Assembly (NCBI GenBank): GCA_017508665.1
Contig: JAFVYL010000013.1
Coordinates: 97,727-161,726 of the forward strand
Origin: Clostridia bacterium
GTDB lineage: Bacteria; Bacillota; Clostridia; Oscillospirales; CAG-272
Length of the DNA: 64,000 nucleotides
Reading direction: 5' to 3'
Shown: in pieces, positions 26,121-34,743 of the stretch
Numbering within the stretch: the stretch's first letter is position 1
Layout: each line of letters opens with the position of its first letter
The notes under the pieces: model-generated
What the model was told of the DNA's origin: nothing
The model's database searches: none
What the model saw: only the letters and a program-made list of their open reading frames with translations
Made by a program: the position numbers and the translations under genes

Positions 26121-28032
26121 AGAAAAGATTAAGCACTCAAGCACACGCTCTAGGAAATCTTATGCCTCGCTAAGACTCACGATGCTCGCTAATCTTCTGC
26201 TTGCTATCGTTGTCGCTCTTGCTCTCTTCTTCCTATCTAAGATGCTATTCGATAGCTACATTGATAAGAAATACTTGTCCGAGGATAGTAAGACAGCGAG
26301 AATAAACGGATACAGAGATGCTTTGCAGAATTACGTTACAGAGAACAATCTTGACTGTGACGATACGGATAAGATCTCTACTTGGGCGAAGGCTCAGAAA
26401 TACCTTTATATTCTTGTCTACAAGGATGACCAGCTTTTGTTTGAAACCGGTAGATATGTGGAAGAAAAGGTAGAAAACAAAGAAAATGCAGATGATAGTA
26501 CCGAAAAACCGGAAGAAAACGATCCCGATTCTCCCGGCGAAACAGATCCTGACGGTACAGATCCCGGCGTAACGGATCCCGATGGTACAGATCCCGGCGG
26601 AACAGATCCCGGCGGAACAGATCCGGGTGGAACAGATCCGGATGGAACAGATCCTGGTGGAACAGATCCGGGTGGAACAGATCCGGGTGGAACAGATCCC
26701 GGCGTAACGGATCCCGACGGAACAGATCCTGACGGAACAGATCCGGATGGAACAGATCCGGATGGAACAGATCCGGGTGGAACAGATCCCGGCGGCACAG
26801 ATCCCGAGGGCAACAAGCCGGGCGAAGATAAAAATGAAGAGGATAAGACCGATAAGGAAGAGAACAAGTATCAGAGTAGCGGTATTACGATAAAAACTCC
26901 TACAAGACAGGAGCTGTATGACGAAGCAATAGCGAAAGCTCCTCATTCTATTACAGCGGCAGACGGTATGCTTATCGTAAAGATAAACGACTTCACAGAG
27001 TATCTCTACTACGATATTTTTAACATTGTATCTATAGTTCTTGCGTCCATCGGCTTCATACTCGTCATGTGGTTCTATTTCTTTGGAATAACCAAGAAGA
27101 TAAGCCGACTTGGCAGAGAGGTTACTGCGGTTGCTGACGGAGACGTTAACCGTAAGATAACCACAGACGGTGACGATGAGCTTACCAGACTTTGCGCAGA
27201 CGTAGAGTACATGAGAATCTCTATGCTTGAGAATATAGAAAAGGAGCGCGCCGCACTTGAAGCGAACAAGGAGCTTATAACGGCTATGTCGCATGATATA
27301 AGAACTCCTCTTACCGTGCTTCTCGGTTATCTCGACGTTATGAGATCTAATGCTACCGACGAGGATATGCAGCAGTATATCGAGGTATCGGAGCGCACCG
27401 CTATGAGACTGAAGAAAATGTCTGACGATATGTTCGGATATTTCCTTGTTTATGGCGGAAGCGTTGAGGTAGACGTGCAGGAGTGCGAGGCGCGTACGCT
27501 TGTAGATCAGATGTTCTCAGGACACGTATTTCTCCTTCGCGAGCAGGGGTATACAATCGACTTCAATTTTGAAGAATGCGACAACGATTTCCTTGAGGAC
27601 GTTACTGTCGTTACAGATCCTCCCCAGCTCATGAGAATAGTTGAAAATCTGTTCTCAAATATACTAAAATACGCAGATATCGAAAAACCTGTTACTATAA
27701 ATATAGACGTAGATATCGACGAAATGACAATTAAAGTTAGCAATTATGTGCATCCGAACCCCGATGAAGCGCAGAAGAATGGAATAGGACTGCGCTCGTC
27801 TATGAAGCTTGCTAACGCTATGGATATTCGATTCTCGGCTGAGGAGACGGACGGTATATACACATCTGTTCTCTGTGTACCGATCATCCCCAATATAGAT
27901 TACGCGAGTGCCGAGAAGAAGGAAGATAAGAGAGGATTTTCCGGATGGCTGAAATACGTTTTCAAGAGTTTCAAGAGCTTTGTATCGACCGCATGGGGCA
28001 AGCTCAAGAGCCTCTTTGTAAAAGAAAAATAA
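26113..28032 (+). CDS. sensor histidine kinase with TDPxG-repeat extracytoplasmic linker
   Basis: 639 residues from a TTG start inside the regulator gene; the first ATG would be residue 24, at the membrane helix. Order: basic N-terminus, TM1 (about 24-46), extracytoplasmic region 47-300, TM2 (about 303-325), HAMP (about 325-378), H-box with H394 in MSHDIRTPL, N-box VENLFSNILKYAD and the ATPase glycine motif NGIGL. The extracytoplasmic part contains eighteen TDPxG/V repeats (residues 144-233) between acidic and lysine-rich stretches, very unusual for a sensor. A 25-residue amphipathic tail with repeated FKSF/KLKSLF motifs ends the protein. The stimulus is unknown. Confidence 0.93.
   Translation: MIREKIKHSSTRSRKSYASLRLTMLANLLLAIVVALALFFLSKMLFDSYIDKKYLSEDSKTARINGYRDALQNYVTENNLDCDDTDKISTWAKAQKYLYILVYKDDQLLFETGRYVEEKVENKENADDSTEKPEENDPDSPGETDPDGTDPGVTDPDGTDPGGTDPGGTDPGGTDPDGTDPGGTDPGGTDPGGTDPGVTDPDGTDPDGTDPDGTDPDGTDPGGTDPGGTDPEGNKPGEDKNEEDKTDKEENKYQSSGITIKTPTRQELYDEAIAKAPHSITAADGMLIVKINDFTEYLYYDIFNIVSIVLASIGFILVMWFYFFGITKKISRLGREVTAVADGDVNRKITTDGDDELTRLCADVEYMRISMLENIEKERAALEANKELITAMSHDIRTPLTVLLGYLDVMRSNATDEDMQQYIEVSERTAMRLKKMSDDMFGYFLVYGGSVEVDVQECEARTLVDQMFSGHVFLLREQGYTIDFNFEECDNDFLEDVTVVTDPPQLMRIVENLFSNILKYADIEKPVTINIDVDIDEMTIKVSNYVHPNPDEAQKNGIGLRSSMKLANAMDIRFSAEETDGIYTSVLCVPIIPNIDYASAEKKEDKRGFSGWLKYVFKSFKSFVSTAWGKLKSLFVKEK
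26542..26811 (+). repeat. 15-bp in-frame tandem repeat, 18 units (TDPxG)
   Basis: Eighteen contiguous 15-bp units of the form ACAGATCCGGGTGGA encode TDPGG, TDPDG, TDPGV and a final TDPEG. Blocks of units repeat with shared silent variants, for example two copies of GTAACGGATCCCGAY after a GGC codon, indicating block duplication. Frame is preserved whatever the copy number, so length variation between strains is likely. Confidence 0.95.
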
Positions 28033-28895
28033 TCGACACGCTGGCAGTACCCGAAAAGCTTTCGGACGATGCTCTTGATATTATTCTCGGTTTTTCCGAG
28101 TGTATCGGCGAAGAAGCAACACTTGCCTTTTCATATCTCGACGAGGTGCTATATGCAAGGGTGTTTGACGGTGAGAAATATCTTTTCCCCCTGCCGTTTA
28201 TGCTGTCGGAGGGTGCGGATGCTGAGGCGGCGTGTCGGAATCTTGCCGCATATTCGGTAAGAGAAATGATTCCTTTGATCATTACCGACGTGCCGAGGGA
28301 TGAGATGGAGTTTTTGTGCTCTGTGTTCCCCCATATTGATGCATATACCTACGAGGATGACGATGACACGTTCTTTATCAAGGTCAATAATGAATGCGAT
28401 ATGCTATCTGATGTACCGAGCATCGAGCTTGACGGAGTCACTCTTGACGAGCTTCGTGATGAGGACAAGGAAAAATATGCAGATCTTTGCCGCGACCGTG
28501 TTCTGAATAAATATTGGGGATACGATGCCGACGAGGATAATCCCGATGGGGATGCCGATTTTTATCTTGACGTTGCAAGGCGTGAATTTGCAGACGGAGT
28601 TGCTATCACACTCGCAATCAGAGAAGGCGGCAAGTTTGTTGGAGAGGCCACTGTTTACGGATTTGACTATCGCGGCTCGGCCTCTATAGCTGTCAGAGTA
28701 CTTAGCGAATATCATTCTATGGGCATAGGTTCACGTGCGACACGCGCTCTGATCTCTCTATCAAAAGATATAGGTCTTGGCAGCCTGCGCGCTGAAATAC
28801 TCAATGAAAATGAGAGCTCTATAAAAATGACATCTAAGTATATGAGCCTTGAAAAGCGCACGGAAAGTAAAACATACTTTACATTATCACTTTAA
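27993..28895 (+). CDS. GNAT-family N-acetyltransferase
   Basis: The C-terminal 150 residues form a GNAT acetyltransferase domain: GVTLDELRDEDKEKYADLC, the central strand KFVGEATVYGFDYRG, and an acetyl-CoA loop SEYHSMGIGSRATRALI followed by LGSLRAEILNENESSIKM. The N-terminal half is a separate alpha/beta region seen with such acetyltransferases in Clostridia. The start is uncertain. ATG 27993 (40-bp overlap with the kinase) is used here; ATG 27945 has GAGAGGA upstream but needs an 88-bp overlap; a non-ATG start near 28030 is also possible. Cotranscription with the kinase is likely. Substrate unknown. Confidence 0.8.
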   Translation: MGQAQEPLCKRKIIDTLAVPEKLSDDALDIILGFSECIGEEATLAFSYLDEVLYARVFDGEKYLFPLPFMLSEGADAEAACRNLAAYSVREMIPLIITDVPRDEMEFLCSVFPHIDAYTYEDDDDTFFIKVNNECDMLSDVPSIELDGVTLDELRDEDKEKYADLCRDRVLNKYWGYDADEDNPDGDADFYLDVARREFADGVAITLAIREGGKFVGEATVYGFDYRGSASIAVRVLSEYHSMGIGSRATRALISLSKDIGLGSLRAEILNENESSIKMTSKYMSLEKRTESKTYFTLSL

Positions 28896-28911
28896 TTTAC
28901 ACCATATAACA

Positions 28912-28940
28912 AAAACGGAGTAGATCTTCTACTCCGTTTT
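28912..28940. terminator. bidirectional terminator between convergent genes
   Basis: AAAACGGAGTAGA (28912-28924) pairs with TCTACTCCGTTTT (28928-28940). A's and T's flank both sides. It serves the GNAT gene and the GTPase fusion gene. Confidence 0.88.
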
Positions 28941-31532
28941 CTATTTTGCGCCGTATTTGATTTTATCTATTACCTCATTGATCTCGCTGGTAGTGTTTTC
29001 GATCTCTCTGCGGAATTCCTTGGGGCTCACGCGCAGAGCTCCGTTGCCGAGAATGATATTCTGCTCTTCAAGGTCGGAGGTCACTACTCTTACGGTATAC
29101 TCGTCGACAAGCTCCTTTGAGAGCTTTTCTATATACGAATCTGCCGTCTGAGACTCTTTTGTATAGACTATTCTGACGTTTCCGCACAGCTCCTCGCTGC
29201 CTTCTCCTCCGCGCCTTTTGTAAGCGTCAAAGACCACTGTCGCATGGCATTTTCTGAAGGCGGTGTAGCTGCACATAATTCTCGTCAGCATATCGCGAGC
29301 AAGAGAAAAATCGCGCTCTGCGGCGGACTTCAGCTCGTCCCAGGCAAAAATGAGGTTGTATCCGTCAAGAATGACGTGCTCTGTGAGGTTTTTATGAGGC
29401 GTTGTCTTACGCTTGACTTTTGTTTCGGGAGCTTTGTTTTCCTTTCTCTCGGCAACTTTTCTCGGCTTGATCTTGCCGTAGGTTGCCTCGAAAATGCGCA
29501 TTAATTCCTTGTCCTCTTCGACAGTACCCGTGTATTTTATAGCACGTGCTCTTACGGGTATATCTGAGGCACTGTCAGTTTCTTCATCGGCTGATGCATC
29601 CGTCCGGATATGCATTAGCGCATCGGCCTCGTCCCACGGCACGGCATAGCCTGCACCCGCCTTGCAGAATACTGAGGATGCGGGGTTTCTCTCGTCAAGT
29701 GTGGGATCGTAGCCGTATTTTGCTATTATTTCATCCTGATTGTGCGCAGGAGCATATGCTCCGACGTTCATAGTTATTTTACCTTCACCGCGTGTGAAAG
29801 CTCTAAGCTCACTCGCGTAAGAGCGCATAGTCGCTACGGGACACGTGCCCTCGAGAATCGCGCAGTTCTCATATATCTCGGGAGATGAGGAAGTACCGTG
29901 CATATTGGTAAGGTCGGTCATAACTCTGCCGAGGTAATCCGTCGGCACTTCTATACGGAAGTTGAAGGTAGGCTCAAGGATGACCGACCTTGCTTTCATC
30001 AAACCTTGTCTTACCGCGCGGTAGGTCGCTTGTCTGAAGTCTCCGCCCTCTGTGTGCTTGAGATGGGCTCTGCCGGCTATCAGTGTTATCTTTACATCGG
30101 TCAGAGGAGCGCCTATCAGTACTCCGCGGTGCACTCTCTCATCCACGTGTGTGAGTATAAGCCTTTGCCAATTTGAAGAGAGCAGATCGGTCTGACATTC
30201 ACTCGAGGACATAATTCCCGAGCCTTCGGGCAGAGGTTCAAGTCTTAGGTGCACCTCGGCATAGTGACGCAGCGGCTCAAAGTGTCCCGATCCTATTACT
30301 TCATTTGACACGGTCTCGCGGTAAAGTATGCTTCCTTCGTCAAATTCTACCGTCATACCGAATCTTTCCGATATTACTCTTTTCAGTACCTCGAGCTGTA
30401 TTTCGCCCATCAGACTTACACGTATTTCCTTTGATCCGGTCTCCCAAGTGATGCCGAGGGAGGGGTCCTCCTCCGCAAGTGCCGTGAGCCTCAGATACGC
30501 GTCGTACGGACTGACACCCTTAGGCAGTATCATTCTGTAATCAAGAACGGGGGAGAGCATCGCTGAATCGTCGGCCTCAATTCCGATGCCTGTGCCTGCA
30601 GCGGTGGCGGTAGGACCTATGATAGCACACAGAGTTCCGCGCTCCGCTTCTTTCAGCGGACGTGATTTATCGTGAGTAAGCAGACGTATCTCCTCTACCT
30701 TCTCATACATAACCTCACCCGTTTTGGTTCTGTATTCAATCATAGCTTTGGGCTGCAGAGTACCGCCTGTGATCTTAGCCAGAGTCATTCTTCTGCCGTT
30801 TGCATCGCGCATAATTTTGTACGCTTTAGCACCGAAAAGCGCGGCGGGGTAGGGGGTTTCACGGGTAAATCTGTCTATTCCGACAAGTAGCTCTCCTACG
30901 CCCTTCATCTTTAATGCCGAACCGAAGAAGCAGGGGAAGACGAGTCTTTTGCGTATAGCATCGGTGATGCTCTCGTCACTCAGACACTCATTATCGAGAA
31001 ATTCCTCGATCAGAGCCTCATCCTTGCCTGCTACCTCGTCGTAGAACTCATAAGAGTCTATATTTGAGAAATTAACACATCTGTCAGAAAGGACGGTGCG
31101 TACTTCATCGAACAGCTCATCCCTCGTTCTGTCTGATATGTCGGTCTTATTTATGAATATAAAAGTTGGGATCTTTCGCGCCGCAAGCAGCTGCCAGAGT
31201 GTTTTAGTATGCGGCTTTATACCGTCGGTCGCGCTGATGACAAGCACACAGTAGTCCTGTACCGAGAGCGAACGCTCCGTTTCACAGGAGAAGTCTACGT
31301 GGCCCGGAGTATCTATCAGGGATACGTGCGTCTCTCCGAAGTCGAATACCGTCTGCTTTGAAAAGATGGTTATTCCTCTTTCCCTCTCGAGAGAATGGGT
31401 GTCAAGGTGAGCGTCACGCTTGTCAACTCTGCCGAGCTCTTTGATCGCGCCGGATTGATAGAGTATAGCTTCCGAGAGCGTGGTTTTACCCGCGTCAACG
31501 TGGGCAATAATTCCCATAACGATATTCTTCAT
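28941..31532 (-). CDS. TetM/EF-G-like ribosomal GTPase fused to a NYN (Rae1/YacP-type) nuclease domain
   Basis: 863 residues from ATG 31532 (GGGAG just upstream). Residues 1-about 650 match the elongation factor G/tetracycline ribosomal-protection layout: P-loop AHVDAGKT (10-17), RGITI, DTPGH (74-78), NKTD (128-131), then domains II-V. A charged linker leads to a C-terminal NYN/PIN-like domain (about 717-850) with ILDGYNLIFAW, TADSYIEKL and VVTSDLEEQ, giving acidic residues D723, D798 and D820. This domain resembles Rae1/YacP, a nuclease that cuts mRNA in the ribosomal A site in Bacillus. The fusion suggests a ribosome-bound rescue or mRNA-cleavage role. Tetracycline resistance is possible but not implied. 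Confidence 0.9.
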   Translation of the reverse strand: MKNIVMGIIAHVDAGKTTLSEAILYQSGAIKELGRVDKRDAHLDTHSLERERGITIFSKQTVFDFGETHVSLIDTPGHVDFSCETERSLSVQDYCVLVISATDGIKPHTKTLWQLLAARKIPTFIFINKTDISDRTRDELFDEVRTVLSDRCVNFSNIDSYEFYDEVAGKDEALIEEFLDNECLSDESITDAIRKRLVFPCFFGSALKMKGVGELLVGIDRFTRETPYPAALFGAKAYKIMRDANGRRMTLAKITGGTLQPKAMIEYRTKTGEVMYEKVEEIRLLTHDKSRPLKEAERGTLCAIIGPTATAAGTGIGIEADDSAMLSPVLDYRMILPKGVSPYDAYLRLTALAEEDPSLGITWETGSKEIRVSLMGEIQLEVLKRVISERFGMTVEFDEGSILYRETVSNEVIGSGHFEPLRHYAEVHLRLEPLPEGSGIMSSSECQTDLLSSNWQRLILTHVDERVHRGVLIGAPLTDVKITLIAGRAHLKHTEGGDFRQATYRAVRQGLMKARSVILEPTFNFRIEVPTDYLGRVMTDLTNMHGTSSSPEIYENCAILEGTCPVATMRSYASELRAFTRGEGKITMNVGAYAPAHNQDEIIAKYGYDPTLDERNPASSVFCKAGAGYAVPWDEADALMHIRTDASADEETDSASDIPVRARAIKYTGTVEEDKELMRIFEATYGKIKPRKVAERKENKAPETKVKRKTTPHKNLTEHVILDGYNLIFAWDELKSAAERDFSLARDMLTRIMCSYTAFRKCHATVVFDAYKRRGGEGSEELCGNVRIVYTKESQTADSYIEKLSKELVDEYTVRVVTSDLEEQNIILGNGALRVSPKEFRREIENTTSEINEVIDKIKYGAK

Positions 31533-31623
31533 CTTCTCCCATCCTTTCGTGATATTTTTTGAACAAGAACAGTATACCATTTTACAGGTGAAAAGTCAAT
31601 CTTGTTTTTCAATATACAAAAAG

Positions 31624-31652
31624 CCCCTACCCGTGTTAAAATCGGGCAGGGG
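31624..31652 (-). terminator. terminator of the ABC transporter gene
   Basis: CCCCTACCCG (31624-31633) pairs with CGGGCAGGGG (31643-31652), one mismatch. The minus-strand T-tract comes from AAAAAG at 31618-31623. Confidence 0.85.
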
Positions 31653-31679
31653 ACAGTTTATTTGTTTGTTGAGTTAATC

Positions 31680-34535
31680 TTACTCTGTTCTAAGTGCTAC
31701 TACGGGGTCTTTCTTAGCCGCGCTTGATGCGGGAATAAGTCCGGAGATAAGAGTAAGTCCTATACTGAGTATAACGAGGATGATAGCCTCGTTTATAGGA
31801 AGAGCTGCGATGCTCGAGTAACCGATAAGCGGCTTCAGTATCATGTTGACTATTAACGAGATCAGGTAGGTGACGCATACGCCTAACAGACCTGCCAGCG
31901 ATCCGATTATGAACGTCTCCGCGTTGAAGAGATGTCTTACGTCCTTCTTACGTCCGCCGAGAGATCTGATAACACCGATCTCCTTTATTCTTTCAACAAC
32001 CGATACGTAGGTTATAATACCGATCATAACTGTGGAAACCACAAGAGAAACCGAGGTGAATGCGATCAGCGCGTAAGATATAACGTCGATCATCGTGTTT
32101 ATCATATTAATGATGAGCTCGAGAGTGTCTGTGTACGTGACATCAACTCTGTCATCGGCGGGAATAACAACGCCGTTAACGATTATCTCTGCATCCTTGT
32201 CGCTCCAACGGTTAAGGTACTCCGTTACCTTGTTCTTTTCATCAAATGACTTAGGGTAAATAAGAATGTTGTTAGCTAAATCGTTACCTGCGAGATTTCT
32301 GATAAGAGAGTTGCGGCTCTTTTCAAGCTCATTTTCCTCTTCACCGCCTAAGCCTAAGAGAGATGCCGGGGACATGCTCGTACTCTTCGGAGATATGACT
32401 CCCACGCTGTCCTTTACGATGTAATTTCCTTCTGAATCCTTATCCTCATGCTCGGGGGTAGTAGGATTATCATAACGGTAATTATAGCTGTAAATGTAAG
32501 AATAATTTGGCAAGCTGATTATGGTGGGGTTGGATGGATCTTCCGGATTGGGCATTGATATGGTCTTCGCGCCTATCTCGGTAACTGCTAGATCAGACAT
32601 AAGATAATCATTTATATAGGTCGAGGTCTCGTTCGTCTCGAGCATATAGTTAGTAAGAGCCTCGGTGTAATAGATGCCTGCAGAAAGGCAACCGTATGAA
32701 ACGTTTTCTTTAGGTGTGAGAATACCGACAACCTTAAGCTCTTTGCCGTTCTTGCCAATGTCTGCGCCCTCAAACTTAGAGTTGTACTTATATGAACCGC
32801 TCATCATCTGCGCCTTCATATCGCCCTCGGTCGTTGTGAAGAGAGTATCTGCAGGATACCACATAAATCTCTTTCCGAGAAGTTCTTCGTACTCGAAGTA
32901 TTCGCGATAGAGAGACTTACTGTTATAGTTTTCGGGATCTTCCGCGGTCGCTTTATCTACTATTGCGAGGAATTCCTCCTGAGTGTAGTAGCCAAATGCC
33001 GCAAGGAGAAGATCGGAGATTTCATCATCTGGGTTAAGAACGAGCATAATTTCGTTTGCTTCGTCCGCTATTTCGCTGTTTCCGAGCAGGTCATACTGAG
33101 AGAGTATGTAATCCGGGTTGTTGGGCGCCTGCTGCATAGAGGGGACTAAATAGGGGATGAATGAAGAATATTTTTTATAATCAGTCTCTTTGAGCACTGC
33201 GGAATACATATCAATTAGTCTTTGTACCGAGATGTGTTCGGAGGCTTCTCCGCTTTTGTAAGTGAAGTCTGTGAAAAGGTTGATTGACATATTAATGCCG
33301 TAGCTGATAAGCATTGCTTCATAAGCATCTTTAGGCATCGCCTTTACGTAATCAACGTACTCGCGTGTAATGGTGTTAGCTGAGAAGAGCTTTTCCAGCT
33401 TATCGCTCATTTCGGCAAGATTTGCTATTGTGCTGGTTATGTAAACCTTATCCGCCAATTTTTTGATATCCTTTTTATCAACGTCTTTCATCAAATCGTT
33501 GAGCGCAGAGGTGTTGAAGCCTGTTTCGGCAATCTCGATCGGGTTGCCAGAGAGCATATCGTCCTGCATTGAGGAGATGTAGCCCTTGATACCCGCAGAA
33601 AATGCAAGAACGAGAGCGATACCGATAATACCGATCGAGCCGGCAAAACCGACCATCGCCGTTCTGCCTTTTTTAGACCAAAGGTTTCTCGCGGAGAGCT
33701 TAAAGGCGGTGAAGAAGGACATCTTTGCCTTCTCCTTGCGCTTCTTATTCTGCTTTATTTTCTTTTTCTTTTCTTCCTCGGGAAGAGCCTCGAGAGCCTC
33801 AAGCTCTTTTCTTTCCTCTTCCGCCTCGGCGTTGATCTCTTCTAAGATTTCCTCTTCGGTCATCGGATTGGTATCTTCTATAACCTCACCGTCGCGGAGT
33901 CTTACTATTCTCGTGGAGTACTGCTCGGCAAGCTCGGGGTTGTGAGTTACCATAACTACGAGACGCTCTTTTGAGATCTCTCTGATCAGCTCCATGATCT
34001 GTACCGAGGTGGTGGTGTCAAGCGCGCCTGTGGGCTCGTCGGCAAGAAGTATCTCGGGATTGTTTACAAGAGCTCTTGCGATAGCAACTCTTTGACACTG
34101 GCCTCCCGAGAGCTGATTCGGTCTCTTGTAATATTGGCCGGCAAGACCGACTCTGTCGAGAGCCTCTTTTGATCTTGCTATCCTCTCCTCTTTGCTGATG
34201 CCTGCTATAGTGAGGGCAAGCTCTACGTTGCCGAGTATAGTCTGGTGGGGGATAAGGTTGTAGCTCTGGAAGATAAAGCCTACCCTGTGATTTCTATACA
34301 CGTCCCAGTCTCTGTCACCGTATTCCTTGGTGCTGCGGCTGCCTATCATAAGGTCGCCGTCGGTATAGTGATCAAGACCGCCGATGATGTTGAGCAGTGT
34401 TGTCTTACCGCATCCGGAAGGACCGAGGATTGATACGAATTCGGTCTTTCTGAAGGAGATGGAAACACCCTTCAGTGCATGTACTGTTTCGGATGCAGTT
34501 ACATAGTCCTTTCTGATTGATTTTAAGTTCAACAT
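31680..34535 (-). CDS. MacB-type ABC transporter, ATPase fused to FtsX-like permease
   Basis: About 951 residues. The ATPase (about 1-230) has Walker A GPSGCGKTT, signature LSGGQCQRVAIARAL, Walker B ILLADEPTG and the switch His in VTHNPE. A charged linker (EEERKELEALEALPEEEKKKK) follows, then four transmembrane helices: one near residue 300, a large extracytoplasmic domain of about 400 residues, and three at the end (TLELIINMINTMIDVISYAL, FIIGSLAGLLGVCVTYLIS, INEAIILVILSIGLTLISGL). MacB-like systems export peptides, lipoproteins or toxins by mechanotransmission; the substrate is unknown. AAAGGAA is 12 nt before ATG 34535, so the start is moderately certain. Confidence 0.92.
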   Translation of the reverse strand: MLNLKSIRKDYVTASETVHALKGVSISFRKTEFVSILGPSGCGKTTLLNIIGGLDHYTDGDLMIGSRSTKEYGDRDWDVYRNHRVGFIFQSYNLIPHQTILGNVELALTIAGISKEERIARSKEALDRVGLAGQYYKRPNQLSGGQCQRVAIARALVNNPEILLADEPTGALDTTTSVQIMELIREISKERLVVMVTHNPELAEQYSTRIVRLRDGEVIEDTNPMTEEEILEEINAEAEEERKELEALEALPEEEKKKKIKQNKKRKEKAKMSFFTAFKLSARNLWSKKGRTAMVGFAGSIGIIGIALVLAFSAGIKGYISSMQDDMLSGNPIEIAETGFNTSALNDLMKDVDKKDIKKLADKVYITSTIANLAEMSDKLEKLFSANTITREYVDYVKAMPKDAYEAMLISYGINMSINLFTDFTYKSGEASEHISVQRLIDMYSAVLKETDYKKYSSFIPYLVPSMQQAPNNPDYILSQYDLLGNSEIADEANEIMLVLNPDDEISDLLLAAFGYYTQEEFLAIVDKATAEDPENYNSKSLYREYFEYEELLGKRFMWYPADTLFTTTEGDMKAQMMSGSYKYNSKFEGADIGKNGKELKVVGILTPKENVSYGCLSAGIYYTEALTNYMLETNETSTYINDYLMSDLAVTEIGAKTISMPNPEDPSNPTIISLPNYSYIYSYNYRYDNPTTPEHEDKDSEGNYIVKDSVGVISPKSTSMSPASLLGLGGEEENELEKSRNSLIRNLAGNDLANNILIYPKSFDEKNKVTEYLNRWSDKDAEIIVNGVVIPADDRVDVTYTDTLELIINMINTMIDVISYALIAFTSVSLVVSTVMIGIITYVSVVERIKEIGVIRSLGGRKKDVRHLFNAETFIIGSLAGLLGVCVTYLISLIVNMILKPLIGYSSIAALPINEAIILVILSIGLTLISGLIPASSAAKKDPVVALRTE

Positions 34536-34683
34536 AGTGTTAAAAATTCCTTTTTTACAGTTTACCATAATATTGTAGCACTAAAATATGAACAATTAAA
34601 GTATATTTAAAGTAAAAAATGTAAATCAGTTAAAAAAATTTCGAGTACTAAATAAAAACATTTCGTAAATATTTTAAATCCTA

Positions 34684-34712
34684 TTGTAAAAAGTACGAAG
34701 CTGTGATAAAAT
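34684..34712 (+). promoter_or_regulatory. promoter for pepF
   Basis: TTGTAA (34684-34689), 17 nt, TAAAAT (34707-34712), 31 bp before the pepF start. Confidence 0.55.
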
Positions 34713-34743
34713 TAAAGAAAAAACCAAAGGAGATTCTTTAAAA

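Noticed and set aside
26542..26811. Possible CRISPR array at the 15-bp repeats
   Set aside because: Contiguous, no spacers, in frame inside a kinase gene.
26245..27294. 349-codon antisense frame across the kinase repeat
   Set aside because: Its repetitive ICS/RIC protein is only the reverse reading of the TDPxG DNA repeat.
28941..31532. Calling the GTPase fusion a tetracycline resistance gene
   Set aside because: The GTPase part is TetM-like, but the NYN fusion and chromosomal setting give no evidence for resistance.
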